Of a stretch of 64,000 nucleotides of DNA, positions 1-10,240 are shown in pieces. The stretch's first letter is position 1; each line of letters opens with the position of its first letter. The notes under the pieces were generated by a model. The model saw nothing but the letters and a program-made list of their open reading frames with translations. It was not told the origin of the DNA and did no database searches. Source of the stretch: Forficula auricularia (Eukaryota; Arthropoda; Insecta; Dermaptera; Forficulidae); contig JALMQS010000099.1 in the NCBI GenBank assembly GCA_024734495.1, positions 64,966,270-65,030,269 on the forward strand, written 5' to 3'. Both the position numbers and the translations under genes were made by a program.

Positions 1-253
1 TTCAATCAATGATACATTAAACTGATGATAGGAACAAAGCAAACAGAGAAGATTTAACATAAAAAGACAAAATCTATGAAATTAAATAAAAAATGTTTTT
101 TTTTTTGACAATTTCCTATAGATAAAACAAATTTTATTATTGAAGATCTAGTGGAGTCAGAAACTATCTAGTTAATTCATATAAATAAATAAAATTAATT
201 TAACGACATTACCAAATTTATTTGGATAGTAAATTTTATATATTTTTTTTTAA
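1..253. other. AT-rich DNA, no feature seen
   Basis: This stretch is AT-rich with homopolymer runs and stop codons in all frames. I see no gene, repeat terminus or RNA motif in it. Confidence 0.6.
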
Positions 254-629
254 TTTTCTCATTAATATATCAAAGAATAATTGATATATCAATGAGAATT
301 GTTTTTGACCGCGCTTATTAGAAAAAGATATTTATCGCGAGACTACTCCGGATGACGCTATTGGAGTCTGCGGAATCTTAAGTCTGGACCAAGAGATTTC
401 AAATTCACTTGGTGATCCATCCGAATGTCTAGCGGACTATACGCGAAATGTCGTTGGATTGTAGCTAAGTGGATCACATCTTTTTCTCTCTTGGTCCAGA
501 CTTAAGGCTCCGCAGACTCCAATAGAGTCATCCATAGTAGTCTCGCGATAAATATCTTTTTCAAATAAGCGCGGTCAAAAACAATTCTCATTGATATATC
601 AATTATTCTTTGATATATTAATGAGAAAA
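254..629. repeat. Palindromic MITE-like element, family P1 (full copy)
   Basis: The two halves are near-complementary. The outer arms share TTTTCTCATTAATATATCAA, and inside them lie GACCGCGCTTATT, then TATCGCGAGACTAC, TTGGAGTCTGCGGA and AAGTCTGGACCAAGAGA. The centre is a short unpaired spacer around 400-470. A second copy (inverted pair of the inner arms) is at 47130-47396 and a terminal-only deletion derivative is at 56910-56990. In all three copies the sequence to the right (here about 640-760) is also shared, so the family is larger than the palindrome. It encodes nothing and no target duplication could be fixed. Confidence 0.75.
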
Positions 630-1339
630 ATTATAAAATTTATTTAATATCATTATTTCAAGTTCAAAATATATAAGTTCAGATATTATTTTCACTCAAT
701 ATTTGACAAAAATTCCCTACATTTGATTCGCGATTGAATCGCATGTAGAAAACATTCGATTTATTTGAATAGTGTGAAATATTTAAGCCAGTTAATTTTG
801 GATGAATTTTTAAAAAGGATATACGATATATACAGAAATCCAGTGTATTAAGTATGATACACTCATTTTCTCTTACTATATAATGGATTATTTGCACTTA
901 TCAAAAGGGGAATTGGAAAATGAAATAGTGATGCCAAATAAATTGTAACATTAATTGAAATTTGCAAAGAGTGTCCCCCAAAAATTCAATTTTTCATCCA
1001 ATTTCATTTAAAAAGAGAGATCAGCTAATAGAAATTTCATCTAATTGGTTCAAGCTGAAACTTTTCTTTAGATAAACAACTCAACCACCAAAGCATCAAA
1101 CCCGCAAGATTATTTACACCATTCTAATTGCTCAACTCTTATTAGCTGAATAAAGTCAAAATTTCAGAATATGTAATTTGTGTCTTAATGCTTCTGAGAC
1201 GTCAAGCATTTCAAAAGTTTGAGAAACCCTGCACTGCATATATATTATAAAATCCTTCAGAGAGTATAATGCACTGTTTCTCAAAGCTGCACTTTATATT
1301 TTCTATGTTGTGTTTGTTAGTGTAATAACCTTTTTGAGA
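630..1339. other. AT-rich DNA; left part is the flank shared by P1 copies
   Basis: Positions about 640-760 (ATATAAGTTCAGATATTATT, then TTTGACAAAAATTCCCTACA) recur at 47760-47880 and 56996-57105, next to the other P1 copies. From 760 to 1339 I see nothing recognisable. Confidence 0.55.
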
Positions 1340-1660
1340 TTTCAAAATAAAATAAATTAAAATAAGTAAAATTACAATATCTACACATATTGTAATTTTA
1401 CTAAGTAGGTCACATATAGCAAAAGTTTAGTGAAATAACAATACACATATAGGTAGTAATATTACTAAATTACTATATAAAAAATGATTGGTAAAATTAC
1501 AATACGCATATTGTAATTTTACGAAAAATTTGTTGTGATATTACCGATCTAGCTTAGTTGTAGGATTTCAATACTGATATTACTAAAAAGTTTTGAGGCC
1601 AGACTTCCCATTTTTTATAGTAAAATTACATAAAAATTTTTTTACAGTGTGTGTATAACA
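1340..1660. repeat. AT-rich interspersed repeat, also at 48640-48980
   Basis: The stretch contains repeated GTAAAATTACAATA / TATTGTAATTTTAC pairs that can fold on themselves. Its right end (TTACTAAAAAGTTTTGAGGC, then CCCATTTTTTATAGTAAA and ACAGTGTGTGTATAA) matches 48880-48980. It is non-coding, and its termini are not clear enough to assign a class. Confidence 0.55.
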
Positions 1661-2915
1661 GTCTACAAAGTTTTAAAAATATAATATAAATAAACTCATT
1701 ATTTGGAATTTGTGAGAATTATTATTTTTTGATTGGCATACCCACAATAGTTTAGTTTACTAACATTGGTTGAGTTATCTAGGATTGAAATGGATATATT
1801 TCATCAGATAATATATCTGTTATTTAAATGAGATCAATCTGCTCAGGATACCTGGTAAAACAATTATAAAATAAAATTAGAGAAAAAAGTGGAACTTTTT
1901 TATTGAAGTTGAAACTACTTTACTCTTTAGCGACGTATCTGTTTGAATTTTTTAGTTACAATAAAGGAGAAATGACTCAATAGAAGGGAAATAAAAGACA
2001 AGCCCTGATTTTAAATTAATAATATAAATCGAGAGTTATTTAGCTTAATTTTATTAAATTTTATTTTTCATGAACAATTTATAGGTTTTAAAATAATAAT
2101 TGAAATTTTCTAATTTTAATAAATTTTATTTGTCACGAACAATTAGTGGATTTTAAAATTAAAGTTTCACTTCTCCCGTGAGCTCATGTGGATGAGTCTC
2201 ACACATTTTAATACTTGGTGCAGTGTTTGCAGTTTCGGTGAATTAATCATTTTAAATGATAAATATCTAAATCTGATATTCATTGCAAATTACCACAGGG
2301 TGAATTTGAGCTTTGTATAGGCTACGCTAGTATAGATGGCCATAGGTAGCGGGGAGAGGGGGATAGAGGTTTAGGGTGTTAATCCCCCTAGAAAAAAAAA
2401 AATTGAGGTAAACATCGAAATTTTACAGGATAAATACAAGTTCATTAAAAATTTAATAAAAAGAAGCAATGTGGAGATCAAAGAGCTCATGCCTCCTATT
2501 CCTAGGAGTATATCCATAATACTCTTCTAACCCATCGGGAGTTAGCTAATCCCCATTTCCTCCAAAAAATAAAATTTTCTCTGTACAGCCTTTCTAGTAT
2601 AAAGAAATAAGTATTTCTTTTTTCTGTTTAAGCGTTTTACATGTTATTCGTTTGAATTCTATTCACTTATTTATTTCACATCCCAGGTTAGTCATATATT
2701 TAACATCTGAACACCATTTTCACAATCATCACTGTCGCAATTCGCATTTCAATCATTCTATAGGTGATTAGGACCTGGATCAAATTCATATCCACGAATT
2801 GGTTGTATGTATTATTAATTGATAAAATAAATAATTTGCCTTTAATTCCATATTGGGTTATTTGTGGTTGGAAATATTATTGTCTATAATTAAAAATTAA
2901 AAATTCAGTAAATGT
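1661..2915. other. AT-rich DNA with a short internal duplication
   Basis: Around 2030-2160 the segment TTTAATAAATTTTATTTGTC and the words after it appear twice in tandem-like form, and once more at 22320-22385. No gene or element boundary is visible. The remainder shows nothing. Confidence 0.5.
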
Positions 2916-2919
2916 ACCG

Positions 2920-3080
2920 GGGGTGGGTTGTATAGGGTGGTAGGTGATGAGGGGTGTGTTTTGGGGGTGGTAATTATTCGGCGAAGGCTTTCGGGTAGAT
3001 TATCGTGTGTTTAATTGTGCCTTGGCGGGCTGGCTGTCATCAATCAACGGCTAAGCCGCTGGTCATTACCTAAAGGTGAC
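2920..3080. other. GC-richer single-copy island
   Basis: There are G-rich runs (GGGGTGGGTTGT, GGGGTGTGTTTTGGGGGTGG), then a balanced-composition stretch with GGCGGGCTGGCTGTCATC. Composition differs sharply from the surroundings, no reading frame is convincing, and no second copy exists in the window. It could be conserved non-coding DNA, which cannot be shown from one sequence. Confidence 0.35.
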
Positions 3081-3249
3081 TGACATGTCGCCAACGCAAA
3101 GATTAATGCCTTCAAGCTACTTTCACTTAATTGGATGCCTCCATTTAATAGATGGGAAAAATTTAGAAATTAAAACTCGCAATTTATTAGTTCCATATTT
3201 ATATTGGATGGAATATAATGTGAAGTATTGCGATCGCCTGCCTGGGTCC

Positions 3250-3535
3250 TCACTTTTTGAGAGCATCTCAGAGATGAAAAAAAGTTAATTTCATTTTTTA
3301 ATTTCTAGGTGCAAGGAATTGACGCCCTTAATAGGTAGAAACCGAATTTAGGACATAAAACCGGATATTTTGATTCCCAGAGGCCAAAAAGCAGCCAAAA
3401 ATCCATGGTCAGTGCGTATGCGCGTATGTACGTTTCGCAACCATAAGTCTCAGAGCTACGAAATTCGAAACTAACGATATATGCTAGAAGGAGTACAATC
3501 ACTCACTCACTCTATTTTACTTTCTATGTGATAAC
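3250..3535. repeat. Interspersed repeat R3, inverted relative to 26460-26745
   Basis: Words such as TTCTAGGTGCAAGGAATTGA, GGCCAAAAAGCAGCCAAAAA and GTCTCAGAGCTACGAAATTC match, as reverse complement, the block at 26460-26745. A shorter relative (GAGAGGCCAAAAAGTGCCA) is at 17860. Frames are broken and no protein is recognised. Confidence 0.6.
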
Positions 3536-4586
3536 TTAAGGAGCCCAAAGGATCATCACTACCCCCTGTCCCTGAATTGAATTTAACATTGGAGGGTTAT
3601 TAAGAATCACTTAGCTACTTTTGACGATTAATTAATCCCCAAAGGCATTGCCCGTGTACACCGCGTGGAGGTGGATTCGTTCAATTTGGTTCTAGCCATA
3701 TCTAAGAAAATATTAAATATACCCATTTACAGTTTGCTTTGTGAGTGGCCTGGTTCTAGTAACCAGGGTTTTTTCTAGATATGCGCACCACAGAGTTATG
3801 CCACACATTTACATTTCTTAGGTTCTAGTTCACTATAAATAGTATGCGTAGCTGCATGAACTGTGGATTCGTGAAGCTACGCATTTACAGTTCAAAAGGA
3901 GTACAATCAGCTTTTAATTGAAATCGTAACACCGGAAGTTGACATTTAGATGAAAAAATTTTCGTTTTTTTTTTTTAATTTTCTCAAAAACGGCACTAAC
4001 GATTTTTTTTTAATTGGTGTTTTTATCAAGTGACACGAGTTATTAGTTGTGTATAAATTTTAATCCGATTGAAATAAAGGAAGGTGGTTCAAATTAGGAA
4101 GGAATGTCGCGATGATTTCAAATAAGTGAGAATGTGAAATAAAAATAAATTCGTTTTATTTATATATCTTAATGTGAAACCTATTCTAAATGGCAATATA
4201 TCATGTTGATTATAATATTTTATTCCATCAAAGATTTTAACTTTATCTCTGCTTTTTTTAAATTAGGAATATTATTAAATATGTTCTTTTAATTCGCGTA
4301 TATATAGAGAGTTTATAATATCTATATTAGAATGGAATTAGTTTTATTAGCAAGAGGTTCAAAAACAAGCTCAGACTTGCTTGATCGAATTCGAATTAAT
4401 TTTTAAATTTGATACTTATAAGAATTCCCTTTTAACTAAATAAGTAATTTGTACCATATTACTAATTATTGCCGGGTCCAAAGTCCAGTCCCCACCACCA
4501 GACCAGGAGCCCTAGGCGGAAAACGTCGCTTTGGAGAAAGTATCCAAGCCAGTGAGGACTCGTCAGGCAATCCGCTCACACCCAAG
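3536..4586. other. No gene or complete repeat seen
   Basis: This is AT-rich DNA. A small GC-richer patch at 4470-4590 (GTCCAGTCCCCACCACCAGA) abuts the tandem duplication that follows. No reading frame here has family resemblance. Confidence 0.5.
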
Positions 4587-4910
4587 CCTCTTCCAGGTGA
4601 GAGATTTAACCAAATTTTTGGAATTTTCACTTTTATAACTAAAGACTGGATTTCTATACCATTACATATTTCTCTTGCTTGCTTCCATTCAAGTTGTAAT
4701 CTAATATTTTTAACAATCATAATATCTGTAGACATTATCGTTTAACCCACTCCTCTTCCAGGTGAGAGATTTAACCAAATTTTTGGAATTTTCACTTTTA
4801 TAACTAAAGACTGGATTTCTATACTATTACATATTTCTCTTGCTTGCTTCCATTTAAGTTGCAATCTAATATTTTTAAGAATCATAATACATGTAGACAT
4901 TATCGTTTAA
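4587..4910. repeat. Tandem duplication, period 165 bp
   Basis: The block from CCTCTTCCAGGTGAGAGAT to GACATTATCGTTTAA is present twice, at 4587-4744 and 4752-4911, with few differences. Its start-like word AAGACTGGATTTCTATACC and the following CATATT/TTGCTTGC pattern resemble the left end of the hAT elements at 5802 and 37296, so this is probably a degenerate, internally duplicated relative. The second copy was the target of the hammerhead element that follows. Confidence 0.75.
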
Positions 4911-4960
4911 TTAAGTACGTTTGCAGGTATTTGGACAGGAAGGTGTAAATCAAAAAATTG

Positions 4961-5019
4961 TCATTGATTTTTGTGACGTTTCGCCAACTTTATTCGGGCT
5001 TCATCAGGCTTCTCAATGA
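4961..5019 (-). ncRNA. Hammerhead ribozyme motif, F4 left arm
   Basis: Read on the minus strand, the core CTGATGA (5001-5007) is followed by stem-loop II (GCC...GGC, three pairs), GAAA, and ACGTC. Stem I is formed by TCATTGA on the 5' side and TCAATGA on the 3' side, separated from the core by an internal loop. One base of stem II (A to C) and one flanking stem I base differ from the right arm, so this copy is slightly weaker. The core residues are intact. Confidence 0.75.
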
Positions 5020-5314
5020 ATATGATTAATATTAATATATAACAGATGTGCACATATTTAGGAATAAAATCAATAGTTTTTAAGGAATTTGGTGTTGGTA
5101 CTTGGTGAAACATTTTTAAATTATTGAATAAAAAATACTTGATAGGTTTCACATTAAGATTATTAATAAAATCAATTGTAATTATTTCTCTTTTTGTTTA
5201 GAACAATGATCAATTTATATAATTATTAATTGTTCTTAACAAAAAGAGAAATAATTACAATTGATTTTATTCCTAAATATGTGCACATCTATTATATATT
5301 AATATTAATCATAT

Positions 5315-5373
5315 TCATTGAGAAGCCTGATGAAGCCAGAATAAAGTTGGCGAAACGTCGCAAAAATCAATGA
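5315..5373 (+). ncRNA. Hammerhead ribozyme motif, F4 right arm (canonical)
   Basis: The core is CTGATGA (5327-5333). Stem II is GCCA/TGGC closed by a loop of about 9 nt. GAAA is at 5352-5355 and the cleavage triplet GTC at 5357-5359, with cleavage predicted after 5359. Stem I pairs GC/GC next to the core and, beyond an internal loop, TCATTGA (5315-5321) with TCAATGA (5367-5373). Stem III is only the self-complementary ACGT, as in dimer-type hammerheads. All invariant residues are present. Confidence 0.85.
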
Positions 5374-5470
5374 CAATTTTCCGATTTACACATTCCTGTC
5401 CAAATACCTGCAAACGTACTTAATTAATTAAATAATATGGATGCTATGGACTTTAATAATTATCGTTTAA

Positions 5471-5801
5471 GTTTTATGTTGCATTTTTTGCATATTTAGC
5501 CATTTTTTCAAAAAGTATTTAAAGACCGAGGATTTAATTAAAGGCACTTCAAAAATGAATTGACAGCTTTTGAAATCGAAGTTTCGGGGGATCTTCCCTC
5601 CATCTTCAGGATTCAAATCCAACATTCCTACAGTAAAATAACAATTTTTTAGTGCATATTAAACTAGATATTTTGTCCTTATTTTGGCATTTTTGCTGTT
5701 ATTACTATGACATTGAGGGGTAACGTTTTTTAACCTCTTCGGTAACTGATATCTGCCAAAGCCCACCTGACCTAAGTTAGTTAATACCCATACGTTATAA
5801 C
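5471..5801. other. Repeat debris between two elements
   Basis: The left part continues the hAT-like sequence interrupted by the hammerhead element (GTTTTATGTTGCATTTTTTG). At 5580-5615 is TCGGGGGATCTTCCCTCCATCTTC, which resembles a decayed hammerhead family F2 arm (CTGAAGA-like core on the minus strand) without a usable GAAA. Nothing codes for protein. Confidence 0.4.
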
Positions 5802-7124
5802 TAGAGACCGGATTCCAATGCAATTGCATATTTTGTTTGCCGCCACGGACGACCCAGGAGATCAATTATATATCCGAATCATGCATCTAGGATACTGTAG
5901 CTTAAATTTTATACTGCATATTTTTGCATATTCGAGTAATATTGCATAAAATTGCATATTTGAAGGATATTGCATATTTCGAGACAAATACAGAGGTTTT
6001 AAAAGTAATTATTTGGAGAAAGAATGAAAAAAATTATTAAATGAAACAGGAGAGAGGACCCTAATTTAAATTCGAAGAAAACTGAAAAGCCCTCAACGAC
6101 ACGAAGCGTATTGTTTGACCACACGAAGAAGGAAGTTGGATTAGAAAGGATGTAAACAAGCTACAAAACAACAACCCACTTATTTTTTAAACGACTTTGA
6201 AAAAAGGAGGAGGTTATCTTATTATTCAGTTTACTAGATATTATATTCTACAGGAAAATGACGAAAAGTTTGCAATATTTTTCTTCCAAAGTAAAAGTGG
6301 GGGGTTTAAGTTACTTTAAATTCGCCCCCAGTAGGTCTGTGAATGTGGAGCGCTCTTTTTCATCGTATAAATTTATTCTATGTGACCGTAGACGTAATAA
6401 CCTAAAAATAATTTAGACAAATACTTGTAAATATAAATTATTACAATCAACTTTTAATTATTTTTGAGATCCTTTATTAATTATTTAATCATTTCATAAT
6501 TTTTTGTTTTATTTTTTAATGGCTTTCTGTAACTATAGCCCATTTTAGCCATTGAGTGTTCATGTGTGTGTGCGGAAGTGTGTAGTAGATTATTGTAGTG
6601 ATCAGATTATAGCCGGTCAAATATTTGCATTATTTTATTAATTTATTATTTGTACGTCAATAAGAAATGGTTATTAATATAAAAAAAAATAAAGCCATAA
6701 TATATAATAGTGTCTGTGAAAACTACCCCCCTCCCTCCACCCCCGTATATTTTCGATCACATTTTTGAAACATTATTATATTTATTATGTTGATTTTATT
6801 CAAGTACACCTAATATTTCTTTGAGTTTAAAGATTTTCTAATATATTAAATGAAATGAGAATTTTATACAATGTTTTACGCAATAAAAGTAGATATTTAA
6901 CACTTGGTGTCTATAGCTTAATTTTATTCCTTTCATAGCACTCCTTCAAATATATAGTCTTTTTTGTCTTCAATTTTAATTTTTTAGTGCATAAAAAATT
7001 TATTTTGCCATCTTTTGCTGCATATTTTTGCATATTTGAATTTATTCTGCATATTACTTGCAAATTTCAGCATTTTTAACTTAATATTTTATGGCATAGT
7101 TTTTACTGCAAAAAGTAAAAAAAT
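5802..7124. mobile_element. hAT-like element, decayed copy
   Basis: The left terminus TAGAGACCGGATTCCAATGC and the internal sequence parallel the better copy at 37296-38687, including AGTAATATTGCATAAAATTG and GTAGTGATCAGATTATAGCC. The element is flanked by the 8-bp direct repeat GTTATAAC (5794-5801 and 7125-7132), the size typical of hAT transposons. The right terminal inverted repeat is decayed. The segment around 6330-6420 (GTGGAGCGCTCTTTTTCAT, then TGTGACCGTAGACGTAATAA) is suggestive of the hAT dimerisation-domain end, but frames are broken. No intact transposase is present. Confidence 0.75.
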
Positions 7125-7240
7125 GTTATAACTTATAACATAATAAAGAATTTTCGCAACGTTGTGCCGAGTTCCCAGTTTCTAGCACAAAACTTTGACT
7201 GACGAAAAAAAATCCCAATTCATCAAAATACTCAAGGACT

Positions 7241-7273
7241 GTAGGTACACACACACAGAGAGAGAGAGAGAGA
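7241..7273. repeat. Simple CA/GA microsatellite
   Basis: An ACACACAC run changes directly into an (AG)n run. Confidence 0.95.
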
Positions 7274-7279
7274 TGCTTG

Positions 7280-8020
7280 AAAAAGTTTTCACTTTTTCGT
7301 CTAATATTTAAATTTAAATTTTAATGCGCATGTCCTTTATTGAATTTAACAAAGCTGAATAGGAAGATAAGACACACACCACCTATATCACAAGCCATGC
7401 TAATGAATTTCAAATCTTGCTGAATGTCTTTTTCATTTACTTTTTATTAAACGTAAAATCCGCCATTCCGATTAAGCGGAAATAAAGAGAGCGAAACCTT
7501 TCACAAAGATTCCGTCCAGCACTTTGTGTGTGTCTGTCTGTCTTGTTTCTGTTTCTTTTTTTTTCTTTTTATTTCCACTCTGTGATTTTTCTACTTTGCC
7601 GTTCTCCATTTCCCGAGCCTTTTATTTGAGCCGAATAAAAATATGTGTTTATTTATTTATTTTTCCGCCGTCATCTCACCAATGAGGCTTTGGCTGTTTG
7701 TCTGCTGGTTGTGTAGGCTTGGCTGCTACACAGTTACTGCGTTGAATAATTCTTAAGGCTCGCAAGGCAAAGTCATCGCATGCATTATTCGTGGCCGTTT
7801 GCCGAGTGGTGGGTGCAATCAGCCCTTTTTACCCCCTGGAATCTTGCCGGGGGCCAACACTTATTAACTTAGCCCAAGCAAGAAGCCCTTTTAGCACGTT
7901 GCCCGTGCATAATAAATTATAATCGCTCTTGTCTAGTTGAAAAATAGCATAATTATTCGGTCATGACCTCTCTGAAAAATTCATCCACCCCCCCCCCCTT
8001 TTCTTTTCTTGACTTTTTCT
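7280..8020. other. GC-richer single-copy island, candidate conserved non-coding DNA
   Basis: The composition is balanced, with words such as GGCTTGGCTGCTACACAGTT, TCGCATGCATTATTCGTGGC and CTTGCCGGGGGCCAACACTT. It has no second copy in the window, no long frame and no splice-site pair that I trust. Such islands in AT-rich arthropod introns are often enhancers, which is inference only. Confidence 0.4.
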
Positions 8021-8216
8021 TTTTAAGCCCGCTCTTCTCTCACTCTTGGTAAATAAAAATTTTAACCCCTGTAGAAAGCACTTGGATTTAATCTCGTAAG
8101 TAATTATATTAAAGGAGAATTTAAAAATAGTTACCCTAATTGCTTTAACCTTATACTATATATGTGCAATCTTCTTTTACTAGAATCCATTTAATTTGTT
8201 AATAATAAATTATAAA
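8021..8216. other. Ordinary AT-rich DNA
   Basis: No feature is seen except the 13-bp target repeat of the next element at 8204-8216. Confidence 0.5.
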
Positions 8217-8319
8217 TAATAATTGGATGTAATGGAAGGCAGCCCAGAGGTAGTGAGGAAAGAAAAAATTAACACATATCAAATAAGGTGTAATTTATTG
8301 TAATCCTTACTCATTTCAT

Positions 8320-8370
8320 TTCAAACCGACGTTTCGGAGGATTTTTCCTCCTTCTTCAAGGTTTCAAAGG
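8320..8370 (-). ncRNA. Hammerhead ribozyme motif, F2 left arm (C3 to U variant)
   Basis: On the minus strand stem I (CTTTGAAACC with GGTTTGAAA), stem II (GGAGG/CCTCC), GAAA and ACGTC are all present. The core reads TTGAAGA instead of CTGAAGA, so the invariant C3 is lost. I expect this arm to be inactive, while the right arm is intact. Confidence 0.7.
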
Positions 8371-8590
8371 GTCAATGAATGAAACAAATAAAATGTTTCC
8401 TTCTTATCTCCACAGTAGTGTTCAAAACTTTCTTCTTTTTTAGCAAAGGCGTAGAAAAACTTTTTTTCCCTTCTTTTCTTAATTAGAAGGAAAAAAATTG
8501 TTTTTCTATGCCTTTGCTAAAAAAGAAGAAAGTTTTGAACACTACTGTGGAGAGAAGAAGGAAACATTTTATTTGTTTCATTCATTGACC

Positions 8591-8643
8591 CTTTGAAACC
8601 CTGAAGAAGGAGGGAAAAATCCTCCGAAACGTCGGTTTGAAAG
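8591..8643 (+). ncRNA. Hammerhead ribozyme motif, F2 right arm (canonical)
   Basis: Stem I is CTTTGAAACC (8591-8600) paired with GGTTTGAAAG (8634-8643), ten positions with a single mismatch. The core is CTGAAGA (8601-8607; the fifth position is free in hammerheads). Stem II is GGAGG/CCTCC, five pairs. GAAA is at 8626-8629 and GTC at 8631-8633, with cleavage predicted after 8633. Stem III is the self-complementary ACGT. This is the cleanest example in the window. Confidence 0.9.
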
Positions 8644-8797
8644 AAAAGGAGGAAGGATTCCAATAAATTACGCCTTATTTGATATGTGTTAATTTTTCTT
8701 TCCTTACTACCCCTGGGCTGCATTCCATTACATTCAATTAAAATTTCTACCAGTCCGTCTCTCTCCAGAGAAAATTTCGTTGCAAATAAATTATAAA

Positions 8798-10240
8798 ATT
8801 AAAAATTGACATCAGCAAAGTATAATACTTTAAAAAAATAAGAGATTAATTTTTTGTTTTTCATCAAATAAGAAATATAAATTAAAACTTTGGAAATAAG
8901 AGTGTTTAGCTAAGATTTATAATTCACTATTGGAAGTTAAAAAAAAGAAATTTTTTCAAAGCTCGGTATGCTCTCTTAAAACAATAAATATAAAAAGAAA
9001 AAAAAGAATTTTAATGAAGGGTTCGAGAAAGAACAATTTATTATTTATTAAAGCAAAATTAAACTATATTCAAAAGTCTTTTTTCCGTTATTAGAGTGAG
9101 TAAACAATTGCAGAAATTTCCCACAAATTAATCCTATATATGTAATTACGTCACAGTTTAAGGGAAGGGCATCTCAGATTTGGAACAAAATGTGATAGGG
9201 GAGCCCGGGATCTTAAAAATTGTGATGAAATTAAAAAATTATAGAGTTTAAAAGTGATAGTCTGACATCACAATACAAGGAGAGCTCAATGAAAATGTGA
9301 CAGAATTTGACACAGGGGGGTCTAACAATCTTGAAATTCGTGTGACCTAATTTACGGACGGCCCCTAAATATCATTACGAGTTTTCTTAATATTTATTAG
9401 TGACGTTTTTGAGATATTTCGAAAAAAAAACACTTTCTAAGCACTGTTTCAATACTTGACCTTATCCCACATGGGAAAGTAAAAAAAAATAATGTATGAA
9501 AATAATTTTTATCCACATTTCAGCCATTTTTAAACCCAATGAGCAAAAAAGAATTTAATTGAATGAACTAGGGCCACCCGGTAGGCATGCTATCTGCCTG
9601 CCTACCAGGCGTAGTGAGCAACATAGAAAACTATTTTAAAAAGTACATTTAAAAAATAAATACAAAATTACATAATTACATGCAAAGGAAATTATGATTC
9701 TATTGTCCGTTATGAAAATAAAACACCTTCTCGAGAAGAGATTTATTTACTACTCATTGATCAACCTGTACTTTTGGAATATAATTCTTATATAGGACCG
9801 ATTTGATAAATAATCAAATGAGTTTCTCTTACAAAGCTTACCTATTCGAATATTTAAGATGTTTTAATAAAATTCAAGCTTTTGCCACAAGTGGCCTACA
9901 TATTATATTATTAGGTGAATATAGAATATGTGTCCTTTAATATTGTTCTAAAGGTAAAACTAAATTTTAAAATATATATTACTTTTTACCTTTATAACAT
10001 GTTTCACCTAGAACTTATCTCTCCTAACAAAATATTGTTTTTTTAGAAGAAAGAAAAACAAATTAATAAATATATTTAATTTTATGTGTCAGTATAAGTT
10101 ACTAAATGTTAATCGTATAGCTATGTTTTTAAAAAAGTACCTAGTATTATAGAAGATGTAACTTTAATATTGAAATAATATAATTATTTTAAAATGTGAT
10201 ATAAATATTTAACTAAGGGATGGTTATAGTTAAAGACCGG
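8798..10240. other. AT-rich DNA with a fragment of repeat R10
   Basis: At 9405-9490 the sequence TTTTGAGATATTTCG, then CAATACTTGACCTTATCCC and GGGAAAGTAAAA, matches the right end of the R10 repeat (12320-12395 and 26335-26420). At 9995-10025 is the word ATGTTTCACCTAGAACTTAT, shared with hammerhead-element surroundings at 12399, 30407 and 38295. Otherwise nothing is seen. Confidence 0.5.

Larger units (their letters stand above)
4911..5458. mobile_element. Palindromic hammerhead element, family F4
   Basis: This is a 548-bp insertion flanked by the 12-bp direct repeat ATTATCGTTTAA (4899-4910 and 5459-5470). The outer arms are inverted copies of each other (AAGTACGTTTGCAGGTATTT against its complement at 5400-5418). 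Each arm carries a hammerhead motif, one on each strand. Between the arms lies sequence with a further hairpin (AATTGTAATTATTTCTC and its complement) and the word GATAGGTTTCACA that recurs in other family members. It has no coding capacity. I infer a non-autonomous Penelope-like retroelement derivative. Confidence 0.8.
8217..8784. mobile_element. Palindromic hammerhead element, family F2 (full copy)
   Basis: This is a 568-bp insertion between 13-bp direct repeats AATAAATTATAAA (8204-8216 and 8785-8797). The arms are inverted, with GGATGTAATGGAAGGCAGCC near 8224 matching its complement near 8715-8735. A hammerhead lies in each arm on opposite strands. The central part is a tight hairpin built from a C-rich/T-rich pair (8440-8530). 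The right end extends past the palindrome with ACCAGTCCGTCTCTCTCCAG, which is also found at the start of the related copy at 47397. No protein is encoded. Confidence 0.85.

Noticed and set aside
5580..5615. TTCGGGGGATCTTCCCTCCATCTTC resembling an F2 ribozyme arm on the minus strand
   Set aside because: Stem II survives in part but the core and the GAAA-ACGTC segment are too degraded to call.
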